From Aquamicrobium zhengzhouense (lineage in GTDB: Bacteria > Pseudomonadota > Alphaproteobacteria > Rhizobiales > Rhizobiaceae), in NCBI RefSeq assembly GCF_016124105.1, contig NZ_JADGMQ010000014.1, positions 35,142-99,141 of the forward strand: a stretch of 64,000 bases of DNA, read 5' to 3'. The notes beneath the pieces were generated by a model. It made no database searches. It was not told the DNA's origin and saw only the letters and a list, made by a program, of their open reading frames with translations. Positions 35,100 to 43,853 of the stretch are shown in pieces. The position numbers were made by a program, and so were the translations under genes. Position 1 is the first letter of the stretch; each line of letters starts with the position of its first letter.

Positions 35100-35549
35100 C
35101 GAGTTATCCAGCTCAATGTTCTCGTTCGAAGTGATGCCGATCCAGTGATGGCGGCCTGGCGAACGTAAGGTCCGTCGGACAATTCAGCTAGGTCCGTAGA
35201 ACAGAAGCCCTTCTACAGCAGTATCCATTGCCGAAATAGTCAGAAAAAATGAAGCGCTTATCAATTCTCGTCGTAGTATCGGGCATGCATACAGCAGAGC
35301 CTGGTTGTCTCATCGGCTTGGACGCCGCCTTATAGCTAAAGCGCAGCCCGCGTCCGGGCAACGAGCAGCACAGGGGCTGGTGACAGGGTTTGTCAGGAAA
35401 GGCGGCGAGTGCAGATAAACATGGCCACGGAATCGTCATCATTAAGGCTCCTTCCTGCGTCAGGTGCCTTGCTCGACAGAGTTTGACGTGTTCATGCGCT
35501 AGGTTTGTGTTAGAAGGCCGAAAATCCCTTTCCGCCGCTTGCGGCGTAG
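35100..35549. other. Intergenic region between the efflux operon and ispG
   Basis: 450 bases with no supportable gene; an 84-aa minus-strand frame (35188-35442) shows no family features. On the efflux side there are two inverted repeats, GTCCG-T-CGGAC (35170-35180) and GTAGAA-N9-TTCTAC (35196-35216), which could be operators. On the ispG side TTGACG at 35483 may be a -35 element without a clear -10. A hairpin CGCCGC-TT-GCGGCG lies just before the first ispG ATG. Confidence 0.45.
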
Positions 35550-36818
35550 ATGAGTTTGACCGCGATGTTTGAATTTCTCGACCGTCCGCTGGAGCGCCGT
35601 ATCACAGTGGGTGTGAAGGTGGGCGACGTGATGGTGGGCGGCGGCGCGCCGGTTGTTGTCCAGTCCATGACCAATACGGACACTGCCGATATCGATGCCA
35701 CGGTAGCGCAAGTTGCTGCGCTTCATCGCGCGGGCTCGGAGATCGTTCGGATCACCGTGGATAGAGATGAGTCCGCCGCGGCGGTCCCGCATATCCGGGA
35801 TCGGCTTGCGCGGCTGGGTACCCACGTGCCTCTGGTCGGTGATTTCCACTATATCGGACACAAGCTGCTTGCCGATCATCCGGCCTGCGCCGAGGCATTG
35901 GCGAAATATCGCATCAACCCAGGCAATGTCGGTTTCAAGGACAAGAAGGACAAGCAGTTCGGCGCGATTGTCGAAACGGCCATCCGTCATGACAAGCCTG
36001 TCCGCATCGGCGTGAATTGGGGGTCGCTCGATCAGGAGCTGCTGACGCGGCTCATGGACGAGAACCAGAATTCCGGGTCGCCGCTGACGGCGCAGGAAGT
36101 GACCCGTGAGGCAATCGTTCAGTCCGCCCTGATCTCGGGCGAAATGGCGGAAGAGATTGGCCTGTCGCGCGACAAGATCATTTTGTCGGCCAAGGTCAGT
36201 CAGGTGCAGGACCTGATCGCGGTCTATGTCGAGCTTGCCAAGCGCTCCAACCTTGCCTTGCATCTTGGCCTGACCGAAGCTGGTATGGGGTCCAAGGGTA
36301 TTGTTGCCTCGTCGGCGGCGATGGGCATCCTGTTGCAGCAGGGCATTGGCGACACGATCCGTATCTCGCTGACACCAGAGCCGGGCGGTGATCGTACCCG
36401 CGAAGTGCAGGTGGCGCAGGAACTGCTCCAGACCATGGGCTTTCGCCAGTTCGTACCGATCGTCGCGGCATGCCCTGGCTGTGGCCGCACGACATCCACC
36501 GTCTTCCAGGAGCTTGCGGCGACCATTCAGGAAGATCTGCGGCGCAACATGCCCGTCTGGCGGGAAAAATATCCGGGCGTGGAAGTGCTGAAGGTTGCGG
36601 TGATGGGCTGCATCGTCAATGGCCCGGGCGAGTCGAAGCACGCTGACATCGGCATTTCATTGCCCGGAACAGGCGAGACGCCATCGGCGCCGGTCTTTAT
36701 CGATGGTCAGAAGGCAGCGACGCTGCGCGGGCCGAACATCGCCAAAGATTTCCAGGGCATGGTCGCAGACTATATTGAGCGCCGCTTCGGCATCGGCGGA
36801 CAACGCGCAGCCGAGTAG
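35550..36818 (+). CDS. ispG: 4-hydroxy-3-methylbut-2-enyl diphosphate synthase (flavodoxin), IspG/GcpE
   Basis: Penultimate MEP-pathway enzyme, making HMBPP for isoprenoids. 422 aa with a TIM-barrel half ([43 protein letters not shown]) and a C-terminal 4Fe-4S half: the ligands lie in ACPGCGRTT (two Cys) and [16 protein letters not shown] (third Cys), with the conserved Glu in the latter segment. Starts at 35550 or 35565 are both possible; a GC hairpin directly precedes the first. It is convergent with another isoprenoid gene, ispA. Confidence 0.95.
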   Translation: MSLTAMFEFLDRPLERRITVGVKVGDVMVGGGAPVVVQSMTNTDTADIDATVAQVAALHRAGSEIVRITVDRDESAAAVPHIRDRLARLGTHVPLVGDFHYIGHKLLADHPACAEALAKYRINPGNVGFKDKKDKQFGAIVETAIRHDKPVRIGVNWGSLDQELLTRLMDENQNSGSPLTAQEVTREAIVQSALISGEMAEEIGLSRDKIILSAKVSQVQDLIAVYVELAKRSNLALHLGLTEAGMGSKGIVASSAAMGILLQQGIGDTIRISLTPEPGGDRTREVQVAQELLQTMGFRQFVPIVAACPGCGRTTSTVFQELAATIQEDLRRNMPVWREKYPGVEVLKVAVMGCIVNGPGESKHADIGISLPGTGETPSAPVFIDGQKAATLRGPNIAKDFQGMVADYIERRFGIGGQRAAE

Positions 36819-36827
36819 GCGGACAAT

Positions 36828-36856
36828 CGCGCCAGCCAGCCGTTTCTGCTGGCGCG
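36828..36856. terminator. Hairpin between ispG and ispA
   Basis: Perfect 9-bp stem CGCGCCAGC/GCTGGCGCG with an 11-base loop, in the 45-base gap between the two convergent genes. There is no strong T-run. Confidence 0.5.
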
Positions 36857-36863
36857 GCTGCCG

Positions 36864-37781
36864 TCAAGACGTCCGATAAGCGATGTATTCGGCAGCATGC
36901 TTGAGCATGGCTCCGCGTTCGCCAAAGGGCGCGAGGATTTCGTTCGCCTGGTCAACGAGCCCCTTCAACTGCTTGCGTGTCCATTCGATGCCGTGGAGCG
37001 ATACGAGCGTGCCCTTTCCGGCATCGGCGTCCTTGCCTGCCGCCTTTCCAAGCGTGATGGCGTTGGACGTTGCATCGAGAAGGTCGTCGGCAAGCTGGAA
37101 GGCAAGGCCGATCGCCGAACCGAACTCGCCAAGCCGTTCACGCTCTTCAATCGAGGCGCTGCCTATGATCGCGCCAGCCTCGCAGGCGTAGCGGATCAGC
37201 GCGCCAGTCTTCATTGCCTGCAATGTCACAATGCCGGCCTCGTCGGGCTTCACCTTCTCCGCCGCAAGATCAAGCGCCTGGCCTCCGGCCATCCCGCCCA
37301 GCCCGGCAGCGCGCGCAAGGCTTTGTACCAGTGAGAGCCGTGTCGATGCCGACAGCTCTGTTGCGTCGTCGGCAATGATGTCGAAGGCGTAGGTCAGCAG
37401 GCTGTCGCCTGCGAGAATTGCGGTGGCCTCATCGAAGGCTCGATGAACCGTTGGCTGGCCGCGGCGCAGATCATCATTGTCCATCGCCGGAAGATCGTCA
37501 TGGATCAGCGAGTAGCAGTGAATGCACTCAAGCGCTGCCGCCACGCGCATCGCAGCTTCATTGCCCGCGTCGAACAGCGCAGCGCTTTCGATGATGAGAA
37601 ATGGGCGCAAACGCTTGCCGCCATTGAGGACGCCATGTCGAATGGCGCGCATCAGATTTTCGGGACGAGCGATCTCCCCAGGCAACAAATGGACCGAGAG
37701 GAGCTTGTCGAGGGTGGTCTCAACGCCGGCGGCATGGGTGGCCAGAGCCAGTTCGAAATCGGGGGAGGGCGTGTCAGTCAT
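36864..37781 (-). CDS. ispA: Polyprenyl (farnesyl/geranylgeranyl) diphosphate synthase
   Basis: Short-chain prenyltransferase of 305 aa, IspA type. First Asp-rich motif DDLPAMDNDDLRRG at residues 95-108 and second Asp-rich motif FQLADDLLDAT at 228-238, both magnesium-diphosphate sites. Other family segments are GGKRLRP near residue 54 and GGQALDL near 167. The DDxxxxD spacing of the first motif fits bacterial FPP synthases, though product length is not decidable from sequence. Dxs is not adjacent. Confidence 0.93.
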   Translation of the reverse strand: MTDTPSPDFELALATHAAGVETTLDKLLSVHLLPGEIARPENLMRAIRHGVLNGGKRLRPFLIIESAALFDAGNEAAMRVAAALECIHCYSLIHDDLPAMDNDDLRRGQPTVHRAFDEATAILAGDSLLTYAFDIIADDATELSASTRLSLVQSLARAAGLGGMAGGQALDLAAEKVKPDEAGIVTLQAMKTGALIRYACEAGAIIGSASIEERERLGEFGSAIGLAFQLADDLLDATSNAITLGKAAGKDADAGKGTLVSLHGIEWTRKQLKGLVDQANEILAPFGERGAMLKHAAEYIAYRTS

Positions 37782-37882
37782 GGCGGAGCGATGACCGCAA
37801 AATGAGGCGCGGTCAAGCCATGCGACGTTGCACTGGGGTGTGTGCGTCTGTATTCCAGAACCAGTGAAGCAAGAGGCGACAG

Positions 37883-38623
37883 GTGGATCTGCGGACGGAC
37901 GAGGCCGGCATTGGCAAAGTGTCAGGAAAGCGTGGCCGCAAAACGAAGCGCAAGCGCACCCTGATTCGTCGCCTCCTGGCGCTGCTGGTTCTGTTGGCGT
38001 CTCTGCCGGTGCTTCTGACGCTCGCTTACCTGCCGCCTTTCGTTCATCCGGTCTCGACCTTGATGGCCAAGGATATGGTGCTTTTGCGTGATTACGAGCG
38101 CAGATGGACGCCGCTCAGCGACATCAGCCCGCGCCTCGTCAATGCGGTGATGATGTCGGAGGATGGTCAGTTCTGCTCTCATCACGGGATTGATCTTGGT
38201 GAATTTCGTGCCGTCGTGCAGGACTTCCTTGCCGGGGAGGGCGCGCGCGGCGGCTCCACAATCACCATGCAGACCGTCAAGAACCTGTATCTGTGGCACG
38301 GGCGCTCCTATATCCGGAAGGCAGTTGAACTGCCTTACTCGGTGTTCATGGACGCCATCATGCCAAAGCGCCGCATCATGGAGATTTACCTGAATGTGGC
38401 GGAGTGGGGCCCTGGTATTTACGGGGCCGAAGCAGCGGCACAACATCATTTCGGCAAGTCGGCCCGCAATCTGAGCGCACGCGAGGCGGCCCTGCTTGCC
38501 GTCACGCTGCCTAACCCGCTAGCACGCACTCCAGGCAAGCCCAGCGCGGGGCTTAACCGCCTCGCAAACCGGATTGAACGACGTGCAAGGCAAGCTGGCG
38601 GCTACAATCACTGCGTCCGTTAG
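37883..38623 (+). CDS. mtgA: Monofunctional biosynthetic peptidoglycan transglycosylase
   Basis: Inner-membrane glycosyltransferase family 51 enzyme that polymerises lipid II. 246 aa: basic cytoplasmic start ([16 protein letters not shown]), one transmembrane helix (about residues 30-52), then the GT51 domain with catalytic Glu in [35 protein letters not shown], and [30 protein letters not shown]. There is no transpeptidase domain. Start is GTG, preceded by AGAGGCGAC. Divergent from ispA. Confidence 0.94.
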   Translation: MDLRTDEAGIGKVSGKRGRKTKRKRTLIRRLLALLVLLASLPVLLTLAYLPPFVHPVSTLMAKDMVLLRDYERRWTPLSDISPRLVNAVMMSEDGQFCSHHGIDLGEFRAVVQDFLAGEGARGGSTITMQTVKNLYLWHGRSYIRKAVELPYSVFMDAIMPKRRIMEIYLNVAEWGPGIYGAEAAAQHHFGKSARNLSAREAALLAVTLPNPLARTPGKPSAGLNRLANRIERRARQAGGYNHCVR

Positions 38624-38772
38624 CTGCTAAAGCAAAATTTTGTATCGGGACGCTGGTCAAATGCGCGCCGCCAGTGTATAGGCAGCGCGACTTTCCTGGT
38701 CATCGGCCGAACTGCGGGCCCTTTTCAACGAGGGCGGCTACGGCATGTTGACCGAAAACCGGAGCAGGATCC

Positions 38773-38955
38773 ATGGCCGTACCTAAACGAAAGACCTCGC
38801 CGTCGAAGCGCGGCATGCGCCGCTCAGCCGACGCGCTGAAGGCACCGACCTATGTCGAGGACAAGAATTCGGGCGAGCTTCGCCGTCCGCACCACATCGA
38901 CCTGAAGACGGGCATGTACCGCGGTCGCCAGGTTATGGAGCCGAAGGAAAGCTAA
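38773..38955 (+). CDS. rpmF: 50S ribosomal protein L32
   Basis: 60 aa, begins [20 protein letters not shown] as in alphaproteobacterial L32, with the second half [22 protein letters not shown]. The zinc-binding cysteines of some L32 forms are absent, as usual for this clade. RBS AGCAGGATCC precedes the ATG. Its own terminator follows. Confidence 0.97.
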   Translation: MAVPKRKTSPSKRGMRRSADALKAPTYVEDKNSGELRRPHHIDLKTGMYRGRQVMEPKES

Positions 38956-38982
38956 GGCTTTCCTCGGTGTCCTGTATTATCG

Positions 38983-39009
38983 AAAGGCCGGCGCTTGCGT
39001 CGGCTTTTT
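38983..39009 (+). terminator. Terminator after rpmF
   Basis: Stem GCCGGCGC/GCGTCGGC, one G-T pair, A-tract before and TTTTT after. Confidence 0.85.
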
Positions 39010-39059
39010 CTTTATCTGCTGCTGCGGATGCCGCGCCGGCCTGAGTTCAGGAGATGCCA

Positions 39060-39461
39060 ATGCTGTTCCAGATCCCGCTGATGATCATTCCGTTCATCCT
39101 GTACAATCTGGGCCTCCTCGGTCTTTTCGGCGATGTCTCCGATCCGTGGCGGGTTGAGTTGTTTTCGCTGGGCATGCTGTCAGGCGGGGTATGGTCGATG
39201 ACGCTCGCGGACATGCTGGTCTTGCTGTCACTTGTGCTTCTGTTCGTTGAGGTGGTGAAGGCCACGCGAACGTCGAACGCATCGGTGCTCGATCATTTGC
39301 TGTCAACGTTGGTGTTCGTTGCCTTCCTGGTCGAGTTCCTTCTGGTCCAGCGGGCTTCGTCGTCTCTTTTCTTCATCCTCATGGCGATTGCGTTCGTCGA
39401 CGTTCTCGCCGGATTTGTCGTTTCCCTGCGCGCGTCATCGCGCGACATCAATCTGCGCTAG
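39060..39461 (+). CDS. Integral membrane protein of unknown function (133 aa)
   Basis: Four hydrophobic helices: IPLMIIPFILYNLGLLGLFG, TLADMLVLLSLVLLFVEVVK, LLSTLVFVAFLVEFLLV and LFFILMAIAFVDVLAGFVVS, with short polar loops. I do not recognise a named family. ATG at 39060 has AGGAG six bases upstream; the ATG two codons earlier would be too close to it. It lies between rpmF and a bidirectional terminator, a location of similar small membrane proteins in other Rhizobiales. Confidence 0.8.
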   Translation: MLFQIPLMIIPFILYNLGLLGLFGDVSDPWRVELFSLGMLSGGVWSMTLADMLVLLSLVLLFVEVVKATRTSNASVLDHLLSTLVFVAFLVEFLLVQRASSSLFFILMAIAFVDVLAGFVVSLRASSRDINLR

Positions 39462-39466
39462 GCAAA

Positions 39467-39493
39467 AAAAGAGCCCGGATGTCGGGCTCTTTC
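39467..39493. terminator. Bidirectional terminator
   Basis: Stem AAAGAGCCCG/CGGGCTCTTT with a 5-base loop between the convergent membrane-protein gene and the glcG-like gene; A-tract and T-tract on either side. Confidence 0.88.
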
Positions 39494-39512
39494 CTGTTCG
39501 AAACGGCTGGCC

Positions 39513-39944
39513 TCAGCCGCCGTCGCCGACGAAGCCTGCAGCTTCAATGCCGGTCTTTGCAACGAGCTCGTCATTGTCAGAGGTGTCGCCGGACACGCCA
39601 ACGGCGCCAATGATCTCGCCGTCCTGGCCCTTGATCAAAACGCCGCCCGGAACCGGAACCGCGTTGCCGCCGGTTAGAGCGACATAGGCGCCAACGAAAT
39701 GCGGGCGATCAAGCGCTGCCTGGTTAAGTTTGCGCGAGCCCGCGCCGAACCCGATAGCGCCGAATGCCTTGCCGCGGGCAATCTCGATCCGCATGAAAGG
39801 CGAGCCGTCCTGTCTCTGGGCCGAGACGGTGTGGCCACCAACGTCAACCACGACGACGCACAGTGGGTTGAGGCCGAGTTCTGCGCCCTTGGCAAAGGTG
39901 GCTTCGATGATGGTGTTGGCTTGTGCCAGCGTAAGATAAGTCAT
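39513..39944 (-). CDS. GlcG/HbpS family protein (DUF336)
   Basis: Single-domain protein of 143 aa. Family features: LTLAQANTIIEATFAKGAELGLNPLCVVVVDVGGHTVSAQRQDGSPFMRIEIARGKAFGAIGFGAGSR, and NAVPVPGGVLIKGQDGEIIGAVGVSGDTSDNDELVAKTGI. Members include the heme-binding HbpS and the GlcG protein of glycolate operons; many are of unknown function. No signal peptide. No glycolate or heme genes adjoin it, so the role is open. Ends in the Gly-rich GFVGDGG. Confidence 0.87.
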   Translation of the reverse strand: MTYLTLAQANTIIEATFAKGAELGLNPLCVVVVDVGGHTVSAQRQDGSPFMRIEIARGKAFGAIGFGAGSRKLNQAALDRPHFVGAYVALTGGNAVPVPGGVLIKGQDGEIIGAVGVSGDTSDNDELVAKTGIEAAGFVGDGG

Positions 39945-40088
39945 TCTGGGTACTCCTGATCAGCGCGGCGGGACCATAGGGGATGACTTTACGTTTGGTA
40001 ATAGGACGCAGGGACGTTGAGGCGGAAAGCTGCCTCCATGCACAAGAAGGCGCTTCCGTCAGCAGGCTGAAAATACAGGGATGCCGCC

Positions 40089-40685
40089 TCAGCTTCCGAG
40101 CTGATCCAGCTTTCGCTGCATCGCTGCAATCTGCTCCTTCAGCTCCTTGAGATCATCATTGTCCCTTGAAGCGGCGGGCGAAGGCTCTTCCGGTTCCGCT
40201 GGCTGCGGGGGGAAGGGCGTGAACATGCGCATCGCATTTTGAAAAAGTTCGATATTGCGCCGGGTCTGTTCTTCGAGCGCCTTCATCGGGTTGGTTGACT
40301 GCATCATCTCCAGCGGAGACTTGCCAAGAGCGCTGTTCATCTGCTCGCGAAACCGCTCTTGCTCCTTAGCGAAAGCGATCATGGACTGCTCAAGAAAGCT
40401 TGGCACGATCGTCTGCATCTGGTCGCCATAGAAAGCGATGAGTTGTCGAAGAAAGGAGACAGGCAGCATGTTCTGCCCTTCCTTGTTCTCTAGCTCGAAG
40501 ATGATCTGTGTCAGCACCGGGTGGGTAATATCCTCGCCCGACTTTGCGTCCTGAACGGTAAACTCCTCACCGCGTTTCACCATTCCGGCAAGGTCTTCAA
40601 GGGTCACATAAGTGCTGGTCCCCGTGTTGTAGAGCCGCCGATTGGCATATTTTTTAATGACCACAGGGTCCTGTTTCGCTGGCAT
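40089..40685 (-). CDS. phaR: Polyhydroxyalkanoate synthesis repressor PhaR
   Basis: 198 aa. The N-terminal PHB accumulation regulator DNA-binding domain (VVIKKYANRRLYNTGTSTYVTLEDLAGMVKRGEEFTVQDAKSGEDITHPVLTQIIFE, residues 8-65) is followed by the PHB-binding segment (NMLPVSFLRQLIAFYGDQMQTIVPSFLEQSM) and a Pro/Glu-rich C-terminus with a terminal coiled coil (DLKELKEQIAAMQRKLDQL). In other alphaproteobacteria it represses phasin and its own gene and is released by binding to polymer. Divergent from phaAB. Confidence 0.95.
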   Translation of the reverse strand: MPAKQDPVVIKKYANRRLYNTGTSTYVTLEDLAGMVKRGEEFTVQDAKSGEDITHPVLTQIIFELENKEGQNMLPVSFLRQLIAFYGDQMQTIVPSFLEQSMIAFAKEQERFREQMNSALGKSPLEMMQSTNPMKALEEQTRRNIELFQNAMRMFTPFPPQPAEPEEPSPAASRDNDDLKELKEQIAAMQRKLDQLGS

Positions 40686-40796
40686 TCGTGACCTCCCGCA
40701 TGGGATGCTGCGTTAGCGGGCAATTACCCTCGGCCTCTCCCCCGACGCCGAACTGCAAGGATAGGCCTAAACGAGACACAATGGGAAGGGGGATGG

Positions 40797-40805
40797 TGCA
40801 GTGCA
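40797..40805. promoter_or_regulatory. TGCA-G-TGCA repeat in the phaR-phaA region
   Basis: Symmetric TGC-rich element about 112 bases from both start codons. PhaR proteins are reported to prefer TGC-rich symmetric sites, so this is a candidate operator. Only one copy of this quality is seen. Confidence 0.35.
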
Positions 40806-40908
40806 GTGAATCGATGTTGCGGCACACTTCAGGTTTGACTCGTAACGATGAAACGGCAACAAATCGGCAAATGTCACGCCGATGAACCGCTTCCTAGCGA
40901 GGAACCAA

Positions 40909-42084
40909 ATGTCTGCCATCGTTGTAGCGAGCGCCGCCCGCACCCCCGTCGGATCGTTCAATGGAGCGTTCGCCGATACGCCAGCCCATGTGCTTGGCGC
41001 CGTTGCCATCACGGAAGCGCTGGCGCGCGCCGGAGTTGCCGGTAGCGAGGTGGACGAGGTGATCATGGGGCAGATTCTGACCGCAGGGCAGGGCCAGAAC
41101 CCTGCACGTCAGGCTGCAATGGCTGCAGGAATTCCGCAGGAGGCATCTGCCTGGGGGCTGAATCAGCTTTGCGGCTCGGGTCTTCGCGCGATCGCAATCG
41201 GCATGCAGCAGATCCAGACCGGCGATGCAAAAGTGATCGTTGCCGGTGGCCAGGAATCCATGTCGCTCGCGCCTCATTGCCAGCATCTGCGCTCGGGCAC
41301 CAAGATGGGTGATCTCAAGTTCATCGACACGATGATCAAGGACGGGCTCACCGACGCCTTCTACGGCTATCACATGGGCAACACCGCAGAGAATGTGGCG
41401 CGTCAGTGGCAGCTTACCCGCGACGAGCAGGACGCGTTCGCGGTCGCATCGCAAAACAAGGCTGAGGCCGCCCAGAAGGCGGGGCGCTTCAAGGACGAGA
41501 TCGTCCCGGTCACCCTCAAGACCCGCAAGGGAGAGGTGGTTGTCGACGCTGACGAATATATTCGACACGGTACCACGCTCGAGAGCGTTCAGAAGCTGCG
41601 GCCTGCTTTCGACAAAGAAGGCACCGTGACCGCTGGCAACGCTTCCGGCATCAATGACGGTGCTGCTGCGGTCGTGCTCATGAGCGAGGAAGAGGCAGCG
41701 CGTCGCGGGATTACGCCGTTGGTGCGGATTGTGTCCTGGGCGACGGCAGGTGTCGATCCGCAGATCATGGGCACCGGCCCCATCCCCGCCTCACGCAAGG
41801 CGCTGCAGAAAGCTGGCTGGAGCGTCGACGATCTTGATCTCGTTGAGGCGAATGAGGCCTTCGCGGCGCAGGCCTGTGCCGTCAACAAGGATATGGGCTG
41901 GAATCCGGACATCGTGAACGTCAATGGCGGCGCGATTGCCATAGGCCATCCGATCGGCGCATCGGGTGCTCGCGTCTTCAATACGCTGGTGTTCGAAATG
42001 CAGCGCCGCTCCGCGAAAAAGGGGCTCGCCACGCTGTGCATCGGCGGCGGCATGGGCGTTGCCATGTGCGTAGAGGCGCTGTGA
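40909..42084 (+). CDS. phaA: Acetyl-CoA acetyltransferase (beta-ketothiolase) PhaA
   Basis: Condenses two acetyl-CoA to acetoacetyl-CoA for polyhydroxybutyrate. 391 aa from the ATG at 40909 (GAGGA upstream); the frame opens nine codons earlier. Catalytic residues: nucleophile C88 (NQLCGSGLRAIAIG), His in GHPIGASGARV and the second Cys in CIGGGMGVAM near the C-terminus. Signature NVNGGAIAIGHP is present. Biosynthetic role follows from phaR and phaB beside it. A small exported-protein gene overlaps its stop codon. Confidence 0.96.
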   Translation: MSAIVVASAARTPVGSFNGAFADTPAHVLGAVAITEALARAGVAGSEVDEVIMGQILTAGQGQNPARQAAMAAGIPQEASAWGLNQLCGSGLRAIAIGMQQIQTGDAKVIVAGGQESMSLAPHCQHLRSGTKMGDLKFIDTMIKDGLTDAFYGYHMGNTAENVARQWQLTRDEQDAFAVASQNKAEAAQKAGRFKDEIVPVTLKTRKGEVVVDADEYIRHGTTLESVQKLRPAFDKEGTVTAGNASGINDGAAAVVLMSEEEAARRGITPLVRIVSWATAGVDPQIMGTGPIPASRKALQKAGWSVDDLDLVEANEAFAAQACAVNKDMGWNPDIVNVNGGAIAIGHPIGASGARVFNTLVFEMQRRSAKKGLATLCIGGGMGVAMCVEAL

Positions 42085-42443
42085 GGATGGCGAGGTCTTC
42101 AGTCGCCCTTGCCCTCGTCAGTATCGCTCTCTTCTCATCAAGTTCCTTCAAAGCTGAAGCACAGCCGTTCATTCCCGACGATCTGGCCCTTTGCATGGCT
42201 GCCCATTCCGGCCATGCAGAGGCTGAACTGATGAAGAAACTCTTCATCGCCGCATTGCAGGATGACGTCGACGGCATGCGGACAGGCGTCGCCGATCTTG
42301 GTGCTGCAATGGTCAAGCTCGCGACGCGCAAATGCAACGTCAAGCTTGCTGACCTTCAGGCCGCGGAGTTCGAGGCCGCGGGTTCAAAGTACGGGGAAAT
42401 TCTCGGAGAGCGCATCATTCAGGAGGCGTTCTCCAAACTTTAG
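42081..42443 (+). CDS. Small exported protein inside the pha operon (120 aa)
   Basis: No family recognised. A signal peptide (MARSSVALALVSIALFSSSSFKAEA) precedes a mostly helical domain of about 95 residues with two Cys (ALCMAAH and KCNVKL). I chose the GTG at 42081 that overlaps the phaA stop as GTGA and has GAGG five bases upstream; the ATG at 42087 is the alternative but sits right against its only purine-rich stretch. Placement between phaA and phaB implies cotranscription, although a periplasmic protein has no obvious part in cytoplasmic polymer synthesis. Confidence 0.72.
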   Translation: MRMARSSVALALVSIALFSSSSFKAEAQPFIPDDLALCMAAHSGHAEAELMKKLFIAALQDDVDGMRTGVADLGAAMVKLATRKCNVKLADLQAAEFEAAGSKYGEILGERIIQEAFSKL

Positions 42444-42490
42444 CCGCAACTCATGAGTGTAGACGCACGGCACGTGCCGAAGGAGGGTAA

Positions 42491-43213
42491 ATGACAAGGA
42501 CTGCTCTCGTAACAGGTGGGTCGCGCGGCATTGGCGCTGCGATTGCGGTGGCTCTCAAGAACGCAGGGTACAAGGTTGCTGCAAATTATGCGGGCAACGA
42601 CGAAGCGGCGAGCAACTTCAACGCTGAAACAGGCATCCCCGTCTACAGATGGTCGGTGGCCGACTACGACGCCTGTGCTGCGGGTGTCGCACAGGTAGAG
42701 GCTGATCTCGGGCCGGTGGACGTGCTGGTTAACAATGCCGGCATCACGCGCGATGCGATGTTTCACAAGATGACGCCGCAGCAATGGCGTGAAGTGATCG
42801 ACACCAACCTCAATGGCGTGTTCAACATGACCCACCAGGTCTGGACCGGCATGAGAGACCGCAAATTCGGTCGTATCATCACCATCTCGTCAATCAATGG
42901 CCAGAAGGGGCAGATGGGGCAGGCCAATTACTCTGCCGCAAAGGCGGGAGATCTCGGCTTTACAAAAGCACTCGCGCAAGAAGGCGCGCGCGCCGGGATC
43001 ACTGTGAACGCGATCTGTCCGGGATATATCGCGACGGACATGGTGATGGCGGTGCCTGAAAAGGTTCGCGAATCGATCGTCGCGCAGATTCCGGTTGGAC
43101 GGCTGGGCGAGCCCGAAGAGATTGCTCGCGCGGTGCTGTTTCTTGCCTCTGATGAATCCGGCTTCATCACGGGATCGACCTTGTCCGTCAATGGCGGTCA
43201 GTTCGTCGTTTAG
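42491..43213 (+). CDS. phaB: Acetoacetyl-CoA reductase PhaB
   Basis: NADPH-dependent short-chain dehydrogenase, 240 aa, giving (R)-3-hydroxybutyryl-CoA. Cofactor motif TGGSRGIGAAIA at residues 8-19, NNAGITRD at about 83, catalytic Ser in TISSINGQKGQ and Y-x-x-x-K in NYSAAKAG. The INGQKGQMGQANYSAAKAG stretch is characteristic of PhaB rather than FabG. RBS AGGAGGG upstream. The polymer synthase phaC is not in this window, as is common in rhizobia. Confidence 0.95.
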   Translation: MTRTALVTGGSRGIGAAIAVALKNAGYKVAANYAGNDEAASNFNAETGIPVYRWSVADYDACAAGVAQVEADLGPVDVLVNNAGITRDAMFHKMTPQQWREVIDTNLNGVFNMTHQVWTGMRDRKFGRIITISSINGQKGQMGQANYSAAKAGDLGFTKALAQEGARAGITVNAICPGYIATDMVMAVPEKVRESIVAQIPVGRLGEPEEIARAVLFLASDESGFITGSTLSVNGGQFVV

Positions 43214-43417
43214 GTCCAATGTTGGAGGGGGGCGGCTGGATCTGGCTGCCCTTCGCTGACCAAATGGAACCGTCCGAACGCCAGAATCCTCGAAATCGTT
43301 AATATTTGCCAGCTTTGTGTCGCCCGCGAATCACAGCGGAGGCGGCGGAATAGTGGTGCGGAGGAGGCTGTTCACCACATGTTGTGGAGAACAAATCAAG
43401 AATCTTGCAGAAGAAGT

Positions 43418-43439
43418 GATTCGTAGCCGATTCGTTCCG
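43418..43439 (+). repeat. Duplicated regulatory-like element, copy A
   Basis: Core GATTCGTAGCCGATTCGTTCC-like block with two GATTC sites 11 bases apart. Copy B at 43700-43721 differs at three positions. Confidence 0.6.
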
Positions 43440-43699
43440 CGTTTGAGCCGAACGTTAATGCCGGGGGCGGGTACTGTATCTAACGGTAAATATTGTGTTT
43501 AGTTTTTCCGTGTTTCTTCTGAGGCTTGGGCTTGCTGACAGCGCTGCTTTTGCCAAAATTTTGCAGCTGACTTCAGGCGCGTTAACGATTGGAAGGCGCA
43601 ATCGGCGTGAAAGCCCCTAAGTTCGGTGATCGTCTGGTGCCGCCAGGGGATTAACTACTACATGTAGCGGTGAACAGAACGAGAACTTTGCTAAGTCAG

Positions 43700-43721
43700 C
43701 GATTCGTCGCTGATTCGTTCC
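43700..43721 (+). repeat. Duplicated regulatory-like element, copy B
   Basis: Same block with the same 11-base spacing of GATTC, followed at once by a GACTC. It ends about 130 bases before the helicase start. Confidence 0.6.
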
Positions 43722-43853
43722 AGACTCGTTCCACAAGTTAACACGGTTCCCTTTGCTACGCATTTCAGCGCATATGGACGAGACATCTTCCGCTTTACGG
43801 TTGGGGTGTGCTAACGGGGGCATCCGCCGCGCCGAGGAGAGCGACACCGCATT

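Larger units (their letters stand above)
43214..43853. other. Long GANTC-rich intergenic region before the helicase gene
   Basis: 640 bases, AT-richer than the genes, with no supportable ORF. It contains a weak hairpin after phaB (43230-43251), eight GANTC sites between 43284 and 43727, a 22-base element repeated with 19 identities (43418-43439 and 43700-43721), and several TTAA-type motifs. GANTC is the methylation target of CcrM in alphaproteobacteria. Confidence 0.6.

Noticed and set aside
35188..35442. 84-aa minus-strand frame upstream of the efflux operon
   Set aside because: No family features and no translation signal; it spans the presumed promoter region.
43317..43502. 61-aa open frame in the GANTC-rich gap
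   Set aside because: No ribosome binding site, no recognisable domain, and composition unlike neighbouring genes.
43650..43745. Chromosomal replication origin in the long AT-richer gap
   Set aside because: No good cluster of DnaA boxes was found and none of the usual origin-linked genes are adjacent.
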